Shown piece after piece: positions 54,740-64,000 of a stretch of 64,000 bases of DNA. The stretch is from Geothermobacter hydrogeniphilus (GTDB lineage Bacteria; Desulfobacterota; Desulfuromonadia; Desulfuromonadales; Geothermobacteraceae). Position 1 is the stretch's first letter. The number at the start of each line of letters is the position of its first letter. The stretch covers positions 62,001 through 126,000 of the forward strand of contig NZ_NAAD01000013.1 in the NCBI RefSeq assembly GCF_002093115.1. Reading direction: 5' to 3'. The position numbers and the translations under genes are program-made. The notes beneath the pieces were generated by a model that ran no database searches, was not told where the DNA came from, and saw nothing but the letters and a program-made list of their open reading frames with translations.

Positions 54740-55855
54740 GGCAACGGGACGCGCGCCGCTGCCGGATTGAATGCCCCGTTTCAGCACCGACGCGGGGTTG
54801 GCGATCATCTGCTTCAGTTCGTCTGTATCCTGAGACCGCATCATCGCCATCTCCAGGCTGATCTTCTTGCCGTGATAAAGCATGAAGAGGGACTGGTTGA
54901 GGGTCTGCATACCGAACTTTTCCTGCCCCATCTGCATCTGTGAATAGATCTGATGAACCTTGTCATCGCGGATCAGGGCACGAATGGCCATGTTCGGCAC
55001 CATCACCTCAATGGCCAGCGCCCTGCCCCGACCGTCAGCCTTGGGAATCAGCGTCTGCGAAAGAACCCCCTCAAGCACGAAGGAAAGCTGGGTCCGTACC
55101 TGGGTCTGCTGATGGGGTGGAAAGACATCGACAATCCGGTTGATGGTCTGAACACAGGAGTTGGTGTGCAAAGTGGCAAAACAGAGGTGACCGGTCTCGG
55201 CAATGGTCAGGGCCGCTTCGATCGTTTCCAGATCCCGCAGCTCCCCGAGCAGGACGATGTCGGGGTCCTGGCGCAGAATATACTTGAGCGCTTTTTTGAA
55301 CGAATGGGTGTCGGCACCGACTTCACGCTGGTTGACCACGCACTTCTTGTGCGGATGCAGGTACTCGATCGGGTCTTCGATGGTGATGATATGCTCGTGC
55401 CGCTGTTCGTTGATGTAATCGATAATCGAAGCCAGGGTGGTCGACTTGCCGCTGCCGGTCGGCCCGGTCACCAGCACCAGGCCGCGCGGCCGTTGGGCGA
55501 TGCGGGAGACAACCGGCGGCAGACCGAGCTCATCGAAAGTCAGGAACTTGTAGGGGATCAGCCGGAAAGCTCCGGCGATGGCACCCCGCTGCATATAGAT
55601 GTTGCCGCGAAAACGGGCCAGACCTTTGACCCCGAAGGAAAGGTCAAGTTCATTCTCTTCCTCGAACTTGCGTTTCTGGGCATCGGTCAGAATGCTGTAG
55701 CAGAGCTGCTTGGTGTCAGCCGGAAGCAGCGGGGGCAGCTTGAGCGGCACCATCTGTCCGTCAACCCGCAACTGCGGCGGGGTTCCGGTGGTAATGTGCA
55801 GGTCCGAACCGCCCGCCTCAACCATGGTCTTGAGAAGCTGATGAATACTGGCCAT
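54728..55855 (-). CDS. pilT: type IV pilus retraction ATPase PilT
   Basis: A hexameric secretion-type ATPase that powers pilus disassembly, 375 residues. Walker A GPTGSGKST at 131-139, the Asp box and His box in ITIEDPIEYLH and GHLCFATLHT, and the PilT hallmark AIRALIRDDK. It lies between pilB and pilC as in Geobacter pil clusters. The TGA stop abuts repeat A3. Confidence 0.97.
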   Translation of the reverse strand: MASIHQLLKTMVEAGGSDLHITTGTPPQLRVDGQMVPLKLPPLLPADTKQLCYSILTDAQKRKFEEENELDLSFGVKGLARFRGNIYMQRGAIAGAFRLIPYKFLTFDELGLPPVVSRIAQRPRGLVLVTGPTGSGKSTTLASIIDYINEQRHEHIITIEDPIEYLHPHKKCVVNQREVGADTHSFKKALKYILRQDPDIVLLGELRDLETIEAALTIAETGHLCFATLHTNSCVQTINRIVDVFPPHQQTQVRTQLSFVLEGVLSQTLIPKADGRGRALAIEVMVPNMAIRALIRDDKVHQIYSQMQMGQEKFGMQTLNQSLFMLYHGKKISLEMAMMRSQDTDELKQMIANPASVLKRGIQSGSGARPVATQM

Positions 55856-55916
55856 TATGAATTCCTTACCTCACCGCGTTCAGATAAAACAAGGGCGCAT
55901 GCCCCGGCCAGACAGA

Positions 55917-57617
<1,701 letters not shown>

Positions 57618-57663
57618 CCTCAGGCCACTCCCCCCGAAAAGGTCTCATTTTCAAGTGCTGTTC

Positions 57664-57692
57664 ATCTTATAGAACACCCAAAAGGGTGTCAA
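57664..57692 (-). promoter_or_regulatory. sigma-70 promoter of pilB with internal palindrome
   Basis: The minus strand reads TTGACA (57687-57692), 17 bases, TAAGAT (57664-57669), 47 bp upstream of the pilB ATG. The spacer is largely the inverted repeat ACACCC-TTTT-GGGTGT, which looks like an operator. Confidence 0.6.
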
Positions 57693-57707
57693 CCAACCGA
57701 CAGAAGC

Positions 57708-58574
57708 CTAACTTGTTGCAACTTCTGCCAAAAGCCGACACTTCATCACGCCGGATGGCGGACTCTGGCCGGTCCAGATTCTGAACGCCAGCTCTCCCTG
57801 GGCCGCCAGCATGCCGAGGCCGTCGGCGCATCGACAACCCTGTCGTTCGGCTCGAAGCAGCCAGGGGGTGCCGCCGCGACGATAGACGATATCGTAGCAG
57901 CGGGTCTCGGCCGACAGACATTGCCAGGGGAACCCGGCAAAGGCCTCACCCTGCAGACCGATGGAGGTACTGTTCACCACCAGATCGCACTCGGCAACCG
58001 CGACGGCCAGTTCCGACCCTTCAAGTCCGATTGTTGCAAAGGATGTGCCCGGAAGCACTGTCGTGAAGTCCGCCGCCAGTTGTCGCGCCCGACTGCGGGT
58101 TCGATTGGCAATGGTGATCCGCTCGGCCCCGGCACGCGCCAGGGCGACCGCGACGGACCGACTCGTGCCGCCGGCACCGAGCAACAGAATGCGTCGGCCA
58201 CGCGGATCAAATTGCAGATCGGTCTGCAGCGAGGCGACCAGACCGTCGCCGTCGGTATTGCAGCCAACCAGCCGACCGTCCCGCAGAACCACCGTGTTGA
58301 CCGCCCCGATCAGGGCGGCGTCGGCATCAACTTCGTCAAGCAGCGGGCAGATTGCCTCCTTGTGCGGGATGGTGACATTGACCCCCCATATCCGCAGAGC
58401 CCGCATTCCTTCCACTGCCCGCGGCAGTTGTTCGGGAGTCACGTGAAAGGGAACATAGATGGCATCGATCCCCGCCTGCCGCAACGCGGCATTCTGCATA
58501 GCGGGGGACAGGGAATGCGTCACCGGATCACCGAAAATACCCAGAACCCTGGTTTTGCCGGTCAGCCCGCCCAC
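57708..58574 (-). CDS. aroE: shikimate dehydrogenase
   Basis: NADPH-dependent reduction of 3-dehydroshikimate. At 288 residues it has FGDPVTHSLSPAMQNAAL (shikimate site), GVNVTIPHKEAICPLLDEVD with the catalytic Lys, CNTDGDG, the Rossmann GAGGTSRSVAVAL, and a C-terminal quinate/shikimate domain. The GTG at 58572-58574 is chosen as start because GGGAG lies six bases upstream; a TTG six codons earlier would overlap ribF. One base separates it from ribF. Confidence 0.95.
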   Translation of the reverse strand: MGGLTGKTRVLGIFGDPVTHSLSPAMQNAALRQAGIDAIYVPFHVTPEQLPRAVEGMRALRIWGVNVTIPHKEAICPLLDEVDADAALIGAVNTVVLRDGRLVGCNTDGDGLVASLQTDLQFDPRGRRILLLGAGGTSRSVAVALARAGAERITIANRTRSRARQLAADFTTVLPGTSFATIGLEGSELAVAVAECDLVVNSTSIGLQGEAFAGFPWQCLSAETRCYDIVYRRGGTPWLLRAERQGCRCADGLGMLAAQGELAFRIWTGQSPPSGVMKCRLLAEVATS

Positions 58575-58575
58575 T

Positions 58576-59553
58576 TCAGGCTCCCTTCTCAAGACCGCAG
58601 TCGAGGTAGTCGCGATAGACGATCACCTCCCGGTCGGCGAGAAGCTGCCGTGCCCGGTCGACATCCCTGCGGATCTGGCAAACCAAATCATCCACCGAGG
58701 AGAAAACCATCTCTTCTCGTAATCGCTCGACAAAATAGACCCGCAGCGACCGGTCGTAAATATCAGCTGAAAAATCGAGGAGATGGACTTCCAGGGAAAT
58801 CCTTTCAGTCCCGAAAGTGGGATTGAAACCGATATTCATCACGCCGTCGAAAATCTGTTCATCCAGTCTGACCTTGACCGCGTAGACGCCGGGGCGGGGC
58901 AGGACCTCCTTGTCGGTCAGCAAATTGGCAGTCGGAAAGCCGAGCGACCGGCCGCGACTGGCACCATGAATGACGCGCCCTTCGAGATTGAAATGCCGTC
59001 CGAGCAGAGCCACGGCTCCGGCGACATCCCCGGCCGCCAGTCGCCGGCGCACCAGCGTCGAGCTGAAGACTTCTTCACCGCGCCGGATCGGCTCCAGCAT
59101 CTCGACGCTGAAACCGGCCTGTTTCCCCGCCCGGCGCAGAAAATCAACATCACCTTCACGATTGCGTCCGAAAGCGTAATCATAACCGACTATCAGGTGA
59201 CAGATGCCGAGCCGGCCGACCAGGATTTCTCCGACGAAGGCCTCCGGGGACATCTCGGCCATCTCACGGTCGAAGGGAATGGCGGCCAGAACGTCAATGC
59301 AGGAAGCAGCGATCAGGCGTTCTTTTTCGGCGTAGGTGTTGAGCAGGCGCGGAGCGCGTTCCGGAGTCAGGACCTTGAGAGGATGGGGAACAAAGGTCAG
59401 GACCGTCGCCAGGCCGTTCAACTCCCGGGCGCGACGAACAACGCGCCGGAAGATTTCTCGATGCCCGAGATGGACCCCGTCGAAATTGCCGATGGTCACA
59501 ACACCCCGCTCAAGGGGGGGACAGCATTCATCAAGCTGGCGAATGATTCTCAT
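58576..59553 (-). CDS. ribF: bifunctional riboflavin kinase / FAD synthetase
   Basis: Makes FMN then FAD. A 325-residue protein with an N-terminal nucleotidyltransferase domain (VVTIGNFDGVHLGHREIF, YDYAFGRNREGD, SSTLVRRRLAAGDV) and a C-terminal riboflavin-kinase barrel (GASRGRSLGFPTANL, FNPTFG, LEVHLLDFSADIYD). It overlaps rnr by four bases. Confidence 0.97.
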   Translation of the reverse strand: MRIIRQLDECCPPLERGVVTIGNFDGVHLGHREIFRRVVRRARELNGLATVLTFVPHPLKVLTPERAPRLLNTYAEKERLIAASCIDVLAAIPFDREMAEMSPEAFVGEILVGRLGICHLIVGYDYAFGRNREGDVDFLRRAGKQAGFSVEMLEPIRRGEEVFSSTLVRRRLAAGDVAGAVALLGRHFNLEGRVIHGASRGRSLGFPTANLLTDKEVLPRPGVYAVKVRLDEQIFDGVMNIGFNPTFGTERISLEVHLLDFSADIYDRSLRVYFVERLREEMVFSSVDDLVCQIRRDVDRARQLLADREVIVYRDYLDCGLEKGA

Positions 59554-61682
59554 GGGGTTTCCCGCAGGACAAAATCGATCTGTCGGGCCTCCTGATCAAC
59601 CCGGGCCACGCGAATTTTAAGATGGTCTCCCACCTGGAAAATCCTGTGGCGATTATAGCCGACCAGGCGTTGTAAATCTTCCTCAAAATGATACAGGTCA
59701 TCCTCAAGAGCGCTGACATGCAGCAATCCTTCAACGAAAATTTCTTCAAGTTCGATAAACATACCGAAGGACCGCACCGAGGCGACCACACCGTGAAAGG
59801 TGTCACCGATCTTCTTCTCCATGTACTGGCATTTTTTCAGCTGCACCTGGTCCCGCTCCGCCTCCATGGCACGCCGTTCGGCACGGGAGAGCTGCTCGCA
59901 GAGGGTTTCGAGGGTCCCGCGCTTGAGAACCACGCCGCAGCCCTTGACACCCTCACGGCCGCGAGCCAGTTCACAATGCAGGGCGCGGTGCACGAGCAGG
60001 TCCGGGTAACGTCGGATCGGTGAGGTGAAGTGACAGTAACAGTCCATGCCGAGACCGAAGTGACCGGCATTGTCAACTGCGTATCGTGCCTGTTTCATCG
60101 CCTGCAACAGAGCCTGATTGATGATCCGGGCGGTCACCGGATCCTCGGCCTGCTTGAGCAGATCTTGAAAATCCCCCGGAGCGGGACCGTCCGGAGAGAG
60201 GTTGAGGCCGAGTCCGAAATGGGCCAGGTAATGCTGCAGGCTGAGGATTTTTTCCTGTGCCGGAGGCTCGTGGATCCGATACGGAAAGGCAACCCTCCGC
60301 TCCTCCAGAAAACCGGCCACGGCCTGATTGGCTGCCAGCATGAACTCCTCGATGATACGGTGAGCGAACAGCCGCTCACTGCGCAGGATCGCCTCCGGGC
60401 GGCCACGCAGATCGAGGACGATCTCGGCTTCAGGCAGATCGAGATCAAGGCTTCCCTGCTTCACCCGCTGTCGATGCAGGACTTCGGCGAGTCGCACCAT
60501 GGCGGGCAGTTGTTCCAACCCCTCCTGACGCGACGGGAGTTCACTGTCGATGGCTTCCTGGACCTGGCGGTAGGTCAGGCGTGCGGCGCTGCGGATAACC
60601 GCCGGATGAAAACCGGCCGCCCGCGGCACTCCGTCGGCGGAAAAAGCCATTTCGGCAACCAGCACCAGGCGGTCAACCCCGGGATTGAGCGAACAGATAC
60701 CGTTGCTCAACGCTTCCGGCAGCATCGGCAGACAACGACCCGGGAAATAGACACTGGTGCCCCGCTCGCGGGCATCACGGTCGAGAGGCGATCCCGGTCG
60801 TACGTAATGGGCGACATCCGCAATGGCGACCCGCAGCAGGTAGCCATCCGCGGTCTCTTCGACACAGACGGCATCATCGAAATCACGGGCTGTCTCCCCG
60901 TCAATGGTCACGAAAGGGAGACACCGCAGGTCCCGACGGCCGGCACAATCCTCTTCGGACACCTGCCGCGGCACCGATTCAGCGACCGCCAGCGCCTCGG
61001 GGCTGAACTGATGGGGCAGGTTGAAGCGGTGGGCGGCCACCAGCAATTCGACTTCGGGGTCATGAAGATCCCCGAGGATGCGCAGGATCCGACCGCGCGG
61101 CGGCTGACCGCCCTGCGGGTAGACCCGGATAGCGGCGATCACCACCTGGCCGGGGGCTGCCTGCAACCCTTCACCGCGCGGGATAACCAGCGGCGGAACC
61201 GGATCTTTCCCGAGAGGAACAACCAGGTTTTCCCGTCGCCCGCGCTGATAAACACCGACCAGTTCGCTGTGGGCCCGGGCGAGGATCCGCTCCACCCGTC
61301 CCTCGTAACGACCGCGGCTGTCGCGCCAGGCGATCACCGCCAGCCGATCCCCCGCCATTGTCTCGCGCAACTCCCGCGCCGGGAGAAAAACATCCGGCTG
61401 GTCGACATTGTCAACCTGCAGAAAGCCATAGCCGTCCCGATGCAGCGACAAGACCCCTTCCAGGCGCTTGCGTGCCGCCAGGCGGTAACGATCTCCCTTC
61501 AGGCGCTCCAGCAGGCCGCGGTCGGCCAGATCGGCCAGCAGAGCGAGAAAATCGCGCCTTTCATGCCGTCTGACACCGACCTGACGACCGATTTCTCCCG
61601 CCGCATGAGCCCCCGGGTTGTCCGTGAGCCACATCAACACCCTGCGGCCATAATCCATTTTTTGTTTTGACGATCTTCTCAT
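59550..61682 (-). CDS. rnr: ribonuclease R
   Basis: A 3'-5' exoribonuclease of the RNB family, 710 residues. An N-terminal HTH-like domain (about 10-70), two cold-shock domains, and an RNB core with the catalytic Asp cluster in FVTIDGETARDFDDAVCVEE, then VAHYVRPGSPLDRDARERGT and FTSPIRRYPDLLVHR. A C-terminal S1 domain (about 625-705) completes it. The ATG at 61680-61682 has no clear Shine-Dalgarno; a Met eight codons later is possible. Confidence 0.95.
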   Translation of the reverse strand: MRRSSKQKMDYGRRVLMWLTDNPGAHAAGEIGRQVGVRRHERRDFLALLADLADRGLLERLKGDRYRLAARKRLEGVLSLHRDGYGFLQVDNVDQPDVFLPARELRETMAGDRLAVIAWRDSRGRYEGRVERILARAHSELVGVYQRGRRENLVVPLGKDPVPPLVIPRGEGLQAAPGQVVIAAIRVYPQGGQPPRGRILRILGDLHDPEVELLVAAHRFNLPHQFSPEALAVAESVPRQVSEEDCAGRRDLRCLPFVTIDGETARDFDDAVCVEETADGYLLRVAIADVAHYVRPGSPLDRDARERGTSVYFPGRCLPMLPEALSNGICSLNPGVDRLVLVAEMAFSADGVPRAAGFHPAVIRSAARLTYRQVQEAIDSELPSRQEGLEQLPAMVRLAEVLHRQRVKQGSLDLDLPEAEIVLDLRGRPEAILRSERLFAHRIIEEFMLAANQAVAGFLEERRVAFPYRIHEPPAQEKILSLQHYLAHFGLGLNLSPDGPAPGDFQDLLKQAEDPVTARIINQALLQAMKQARYAVDNAGHFGLGMDCYCHFTSPIRRYPDLLVHRALHCELARGREGVKGCGVVLKRGTLETLCEQLSRAERRAMEAERDQVQLKKCQYMEKKIGDTFHGVVASVRSFGMFIELEEIFVEGLLHVSALEDDLYHFEEDLQRLVGYNRHRIFQVGDHLKIRVARVDQEARQIDFVLRETP

Positions 61683-61814
61683 TGGCTATAAAATCAACCA
61701 TCTCTCATTCAAATGCAAGCTTTGCATAAACCATGTCTGCAATTTTTGCAGCCCGGCGACAGCAACACTTGATGCAAACAAGCTAACATCGCATTTTTAC
61801 AACACCCGACAAGC

Positions 61815-61831
61815 TGGCACAATTCATGCTT
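61815..61831 (+). promoter_or_regulatory. sigma-54 promoter of the minor-pilin operon
   Basis: TGGCACAATTCATGCTT has the -24 GG at 61816-61817 and -12 GC at 61828-61829 in correct spacing. The predicted transcript start near 61841 gives a leader of about 195 bases to pilV. In the 353-bp rnr-pilV gap I see nothing else I can name, apart from AT-rich DNA with small inverted TGCAA motifs near 61710-61760. Confidence 0.75.
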
Positions 61832-62035
61832 AGAAGAGTTTCATAATCGCGTCGGAACAATCCGGCAATCCGCGTGAACACTTTCTCGAGTCTTTACAAA
61901 CAGGGGTCTGCAACCGTGAACGGCAACTGGCTGACAACAACTCGAAACGACAGACAGGCACACGAAGAAACGCTGTCCGGGGCTGCCGTGGATACGGCAA
62001 CGATGCCTCACCGGACAGCGGGAAGGGAGCGAGCC

Positions 62036-62455
62036 ATGGCGAAAACCGCAATGACGAGTCAGTACGGCTTCACCCTCCTGGAAGTCCTTGTCGCTCTGAC
62101 CATTTTTGCCATCGGCCTGCTGGGCGTCGCCGGTCTGCAATTACGGGCGATATCGTTCAACAACGGGTCAAATATCCGCACCACGCTGGGAACGACCGCC
62201 CAGAGCGTCATGGAAGGGGTCATGGCCCTGGAAAGTGACGACCCCAGACTGGCGACCAACGGCACGGCCCAATGGGATCTCGATCCGAACTCTGCCGCCA
62301 CCACCCTGACCCTGCCGGGTGGGGGAGCCTATTCAGCAACCTGGACGGTGACCGTCGATACCCCGATCACGGGCATATCCAGAATCACCGTCAATGTTCA
62401 GGGCCCTCTGGGAAGCACCATGACACTCACCAGTTACAAGGGATACAATCTATGA
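62036..62455 (+). CDS. pilV: minor pilin PilV
   Basis: A type IV minor pilin, 139 residues. The start at 62036 follows AGGGAGCGAG and gives a short leader ending in Gly, then FTLLEVLVALTIFAIGLLGV with Glu5, typical of PilV. The frame stays open upstream to 61874 but that part lacks a ribosome-binding site and overlaps the leader. The stop overlaps the pilW start (ATGA). Confidence 0.92.
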   Translation: MAKTAMTSQYGFTLLEVLVALTIFAIGLLGVAGLQLRAISFNNGSNIRTTLGTTAQSVMEGVMALESDDPRLATNGTAQWDLDPNSAATTLTLPGGGAYSATWTVTVDTPITGISRITVNVQGPLGSTMTLTSYKGYNL

Positions 62456-63318
62456 GAGCTGCGGGTCGACGACAAACAGACAGCAATCACCGGGCAGGTT
62501 TTACTCTGCTCGAATTATTGATCGGAATCGCCATCACGGGAATCGCGCTCGCGGCGATCTACTCTCTCTATCTCACCATGCAGAACACGACAAGCGACCA
62601 GGCCCGGATCGTCGACAGCCAGCAGAACCTGCGCGTCGCCATGGACTTCATCAGTCGTGACCTGAGCATGGCCGGGGCCATCATTTACCGCAATACACCC
62701 GGAATCGCCGCCGGATCCGATGCTTCGACCCTGACCATTAATACCGCGTCAAGTTCCGGGGCGTTCGCCCTCATTTCCAGCAGCCTCGAAGTACCGAAGA
62801 GTGCCACCACAACAAGCAACCAGGCATTTACCGTTGAAGTTCCCGCAATGGTCGACCGGTTCAAGGTGGGTGACTCGGTACGTATCTACCGTCCCCAGAG
62901 CGGTTCCCAACCCTACAGCGCCCTCCCCCTGACCGTTCAGTCACTCAGCGGCATCCGAACCATCACCATTGCCGGCTTTGGCAGCCTCGCCGAACCGATT
63001 CAATACAACGCCGGCGATGTCATCGTCCGGATAGGTGCCGGCGCCCCCGACCCGTCAAGCATCACCTGGACCCTGAACGGCACCGACCTGACACGACAGG
63101 CCGACAATGGGGGACAACAGGTGGTCGCCGACAATATCAGCCAACTGCAGTTTGACTACATCCTGTCCGACGGAACCGAGGTCGCAGCCCCCTCGGCATC
63201 ACAACTGGCGGATATCTCGGCCGTCAGGGTCACCCTGGTCTCCACGACCGCCAAACAGGCAAGCCAACAGAACCGGCAGAGGAGTCTGAGCGATGTTGTT
63301 CACCTTCGCAACCATTAA
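62452..63318 (+). CDS. pilW: minor pilin PilW
   Basis: A 288-residue minor pilin with a prepilin leader of 16 residues ending in Gly, then FTLLELLIGIAITGIALAAI. The following region NLRVAMDFISRDLSMAG is the PilW signature. The large C-terminal domain is Ser/Thr-rich. It overlaps pilV by four and pilX by 26 bases. Confidence 0.9.
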   Translation: MRAAGRRQTDSNHRAGFTLLELLIGIAITGIALAAIYSLYLTMQNTTSDQARIVDSQQNLRVAMDFISRDLSMAGAIIYRNTPGIAAGSDASTLTINTASSSGAFALISSSLEVPKSATTTSNQAFTVEVPAMVDRFKVGDSVRIYRPQSGSQPYSALPLTVQSLSGIRTITIAGFGSLAEPIQYNAGDVIVRIGAGAPDPSSITWTLNGTDLTRQADNGGQQVVADNISQLQFDYILSDGTEVAAPSASQLADISAVRVTLVSTTAKQASQQNRQRSLSDVVHLRNH

Positions 63319-63895
63319 AGACAAGAGCAGCTACACCAGCTCCCCGGTGAGGGACAAAAGAGTCCTCTCCCCCCTCCCGACAGGACAGCCGTCCCCGATC
63401 GCCAACCAGCGCGGCATTGCCCTGATTGCCGCCATCTCGATCCTGGCGGTGATGAGTGTTCTCGGCCTCATCCTGATGTCGTCTTCAACTACAGAAATTC
63501 AGCTGTCAGGTCATTTCCGCAACGGCCTGGAAAGCTTCTACACCGCCGACAGGGCGATTACCTATGTCTATCGCAACGGCATTTCGACCACCACCAACGT
63601 GGTCGATCTGTACAACGACCAGGACACCACGGTCAGTCCGGCGGTTCTCTACCGGGACCGCATCGCCGTCGGCAGCGGAGCCCTTGAACCAAGCCAGTAC
63701 AGTGCCAACTCGGATGACCGCAACAGCGTCCTCTACATCGGCACCAGCCCGCCGCCGGTCGGCTCAGGAATGGACGTGAACTACTTTGTCGCACGAAACT
63801 ACGCCATTTCGGTGGTCGGCATAGCACCGGCGACGGCACCGAATCCATCGCGCACCGCACTGCGCTCACAAACATCCATCATTGTCCCCAAATGA
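63293..63895 (+). CDS. pilX: minor pilin PilX-like
   Basis: A 200-residue protein with a hydrophobic pilin-like helix after NQRG (IALIAAISILAVMSVLGLIL), then SSTTEIQLSGHFRNGLESFY, the PilX/PulG-K-like signature with the AxxAD-type YTADRAI. The 41 residues before the helix make an unusually long leader. GAGGAGTC precedes the ATG. Confidence 0.85.
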   Translation: MLFTFATIKDKSSYTSSPVRDKRVLSPLPTGQPSPIANQRGIALIAAISILAVMSVLGLILMSSSTTEIQLSGHFRNGLESFYTADRAITYVYRNGISTTTNVVDLYNDQDTTVSPAVLYRDRIAVGSGALEPSQYSANSDDRNSVLYIGTSPPPVGSGMDVNYFVARNYAISVVGIAPATAPNPSRTALRSQTSIIVPK

Positions 63896-63923
63896 GGCCA
63901 GCCCATACCGAAGGAGGCCAACC

Positions 63924-64000
63924 ATGAAATACCTCGCTCTTATCCCGCTTTTCCTGCTGTTGATGACCATTCCGAGCCTGGCAACCGATGATGGCGGTGA
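63924..64000 (+). CDS. secreted protein, 5' end only (probable PilY1 position)
   Basis: Only 25 codons are in the window: MKYLALIPLFLLLMTIPSLA, a clear signal peptide, then Thr-Asp-Asp-Gly-Gly. AAGGAGG lies six bases before the ATG. Coming directly after pilVWX, the PilY1 adhesin/tip protein is the usual next gene, but the visible part cannot prove it. Confidence 0.6.
   Translation, partial: MKYLALIPLFLLLMTIPSLATDDGG

Noticed and set aside
57673-57688. ACACCC-TTTT-GGGTGT hairpin as the aroE-side terminator
   Set aside because: The stem is short, lacks a T-run, and lies precisely between the -35 and -10 of a good pilB promoter, so an operator is the better reading.
61874-62035. 54-residue N-terminal extension of PilV
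   Set aside because: It would place the prepilin cleavage site far inside the chain; the internal ATG at 62036 has a good ribosome-binding site and gives a normal short leader.

Overview
The window is almost certainly chromosomal DNA from a Desulfuromonadales/Geobacter-type bacterium (Desulfobacterota). This rests on gene content rather than a database search. It has a split, very short type IVa pilin (PilA-N plus a separate PilA-C), an aro gene block embedded in the pil operon and continuing into accBC, a futalosine-pathway menaquinone gene (mqnA), and many response regulators with PATAN, PilZ and degenerate GGDEF domains. Nearly all genes lie on the minus strand; the exceptions are typA, an AMMECR1 gene, a small membrane protein, a Nudix gene and the minor-pilin operon at the right end.

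Positions 1-30000 are mostly housekeeping. They hold a WYL regulator, guaB-guaA, an M42 peptidase, a PHP phosphoesterase, a two-gene signalling operon (REC-PATAN and REC-GAF-GGDEF-like), miaB, an M48 lipoprotein protease with a PH-like membrane protein, typA, a ferritin-like protein, a nitroreductase with a REC-PilZ protein, isochorismatase and MazG-like hydrolases, tRNA-Leu(UAA), a Nudix hydrolase, lipM-tolC-mqnA and accB-accC.

Positions 27600-38100 form one long block. A consensus sigma-70 promoter drives an XRE regulator and pilMNOPQ. After a terminator come aroK, aroB, a TPR protein carrying a 12-bp tandem repeat, a roadblock/LC7 protein, aroQ, a pepP-like gene, accB and accC. Positions 38200-57600 carry the rest of the pilus system, transcribed right to left: pilB, pilT, pilC, pilS, pilR, a sigma-54 promoter, pilA-N, pilA-C, an ABC-2 exporter with a TPR/GspG-like partner, and a probable glycosylation cassette (TMTC-like GT-C enzyme, UbiA prenyltransferase, ABC flippase, two GT2 and one GT9 transferases), ending with pilD. 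Beyond aroE, ribF and rnr, a divergent sigma-54 promoter leads to pilV, pilW, pilX and the start of a further secreted protein.

The most striking feature outside the genes is a set of at least six families of short (about 85-165 bp) inverted-repeat elements (called A-F here), with about fourteen copies. Many sit exactly at gene ends: in eight cases the stop codon of the preceding gene lies inside the element or directly against its boundary. One copy splits pilT from pilC with an apparent target duplication, and two in tandem split accB from accC.
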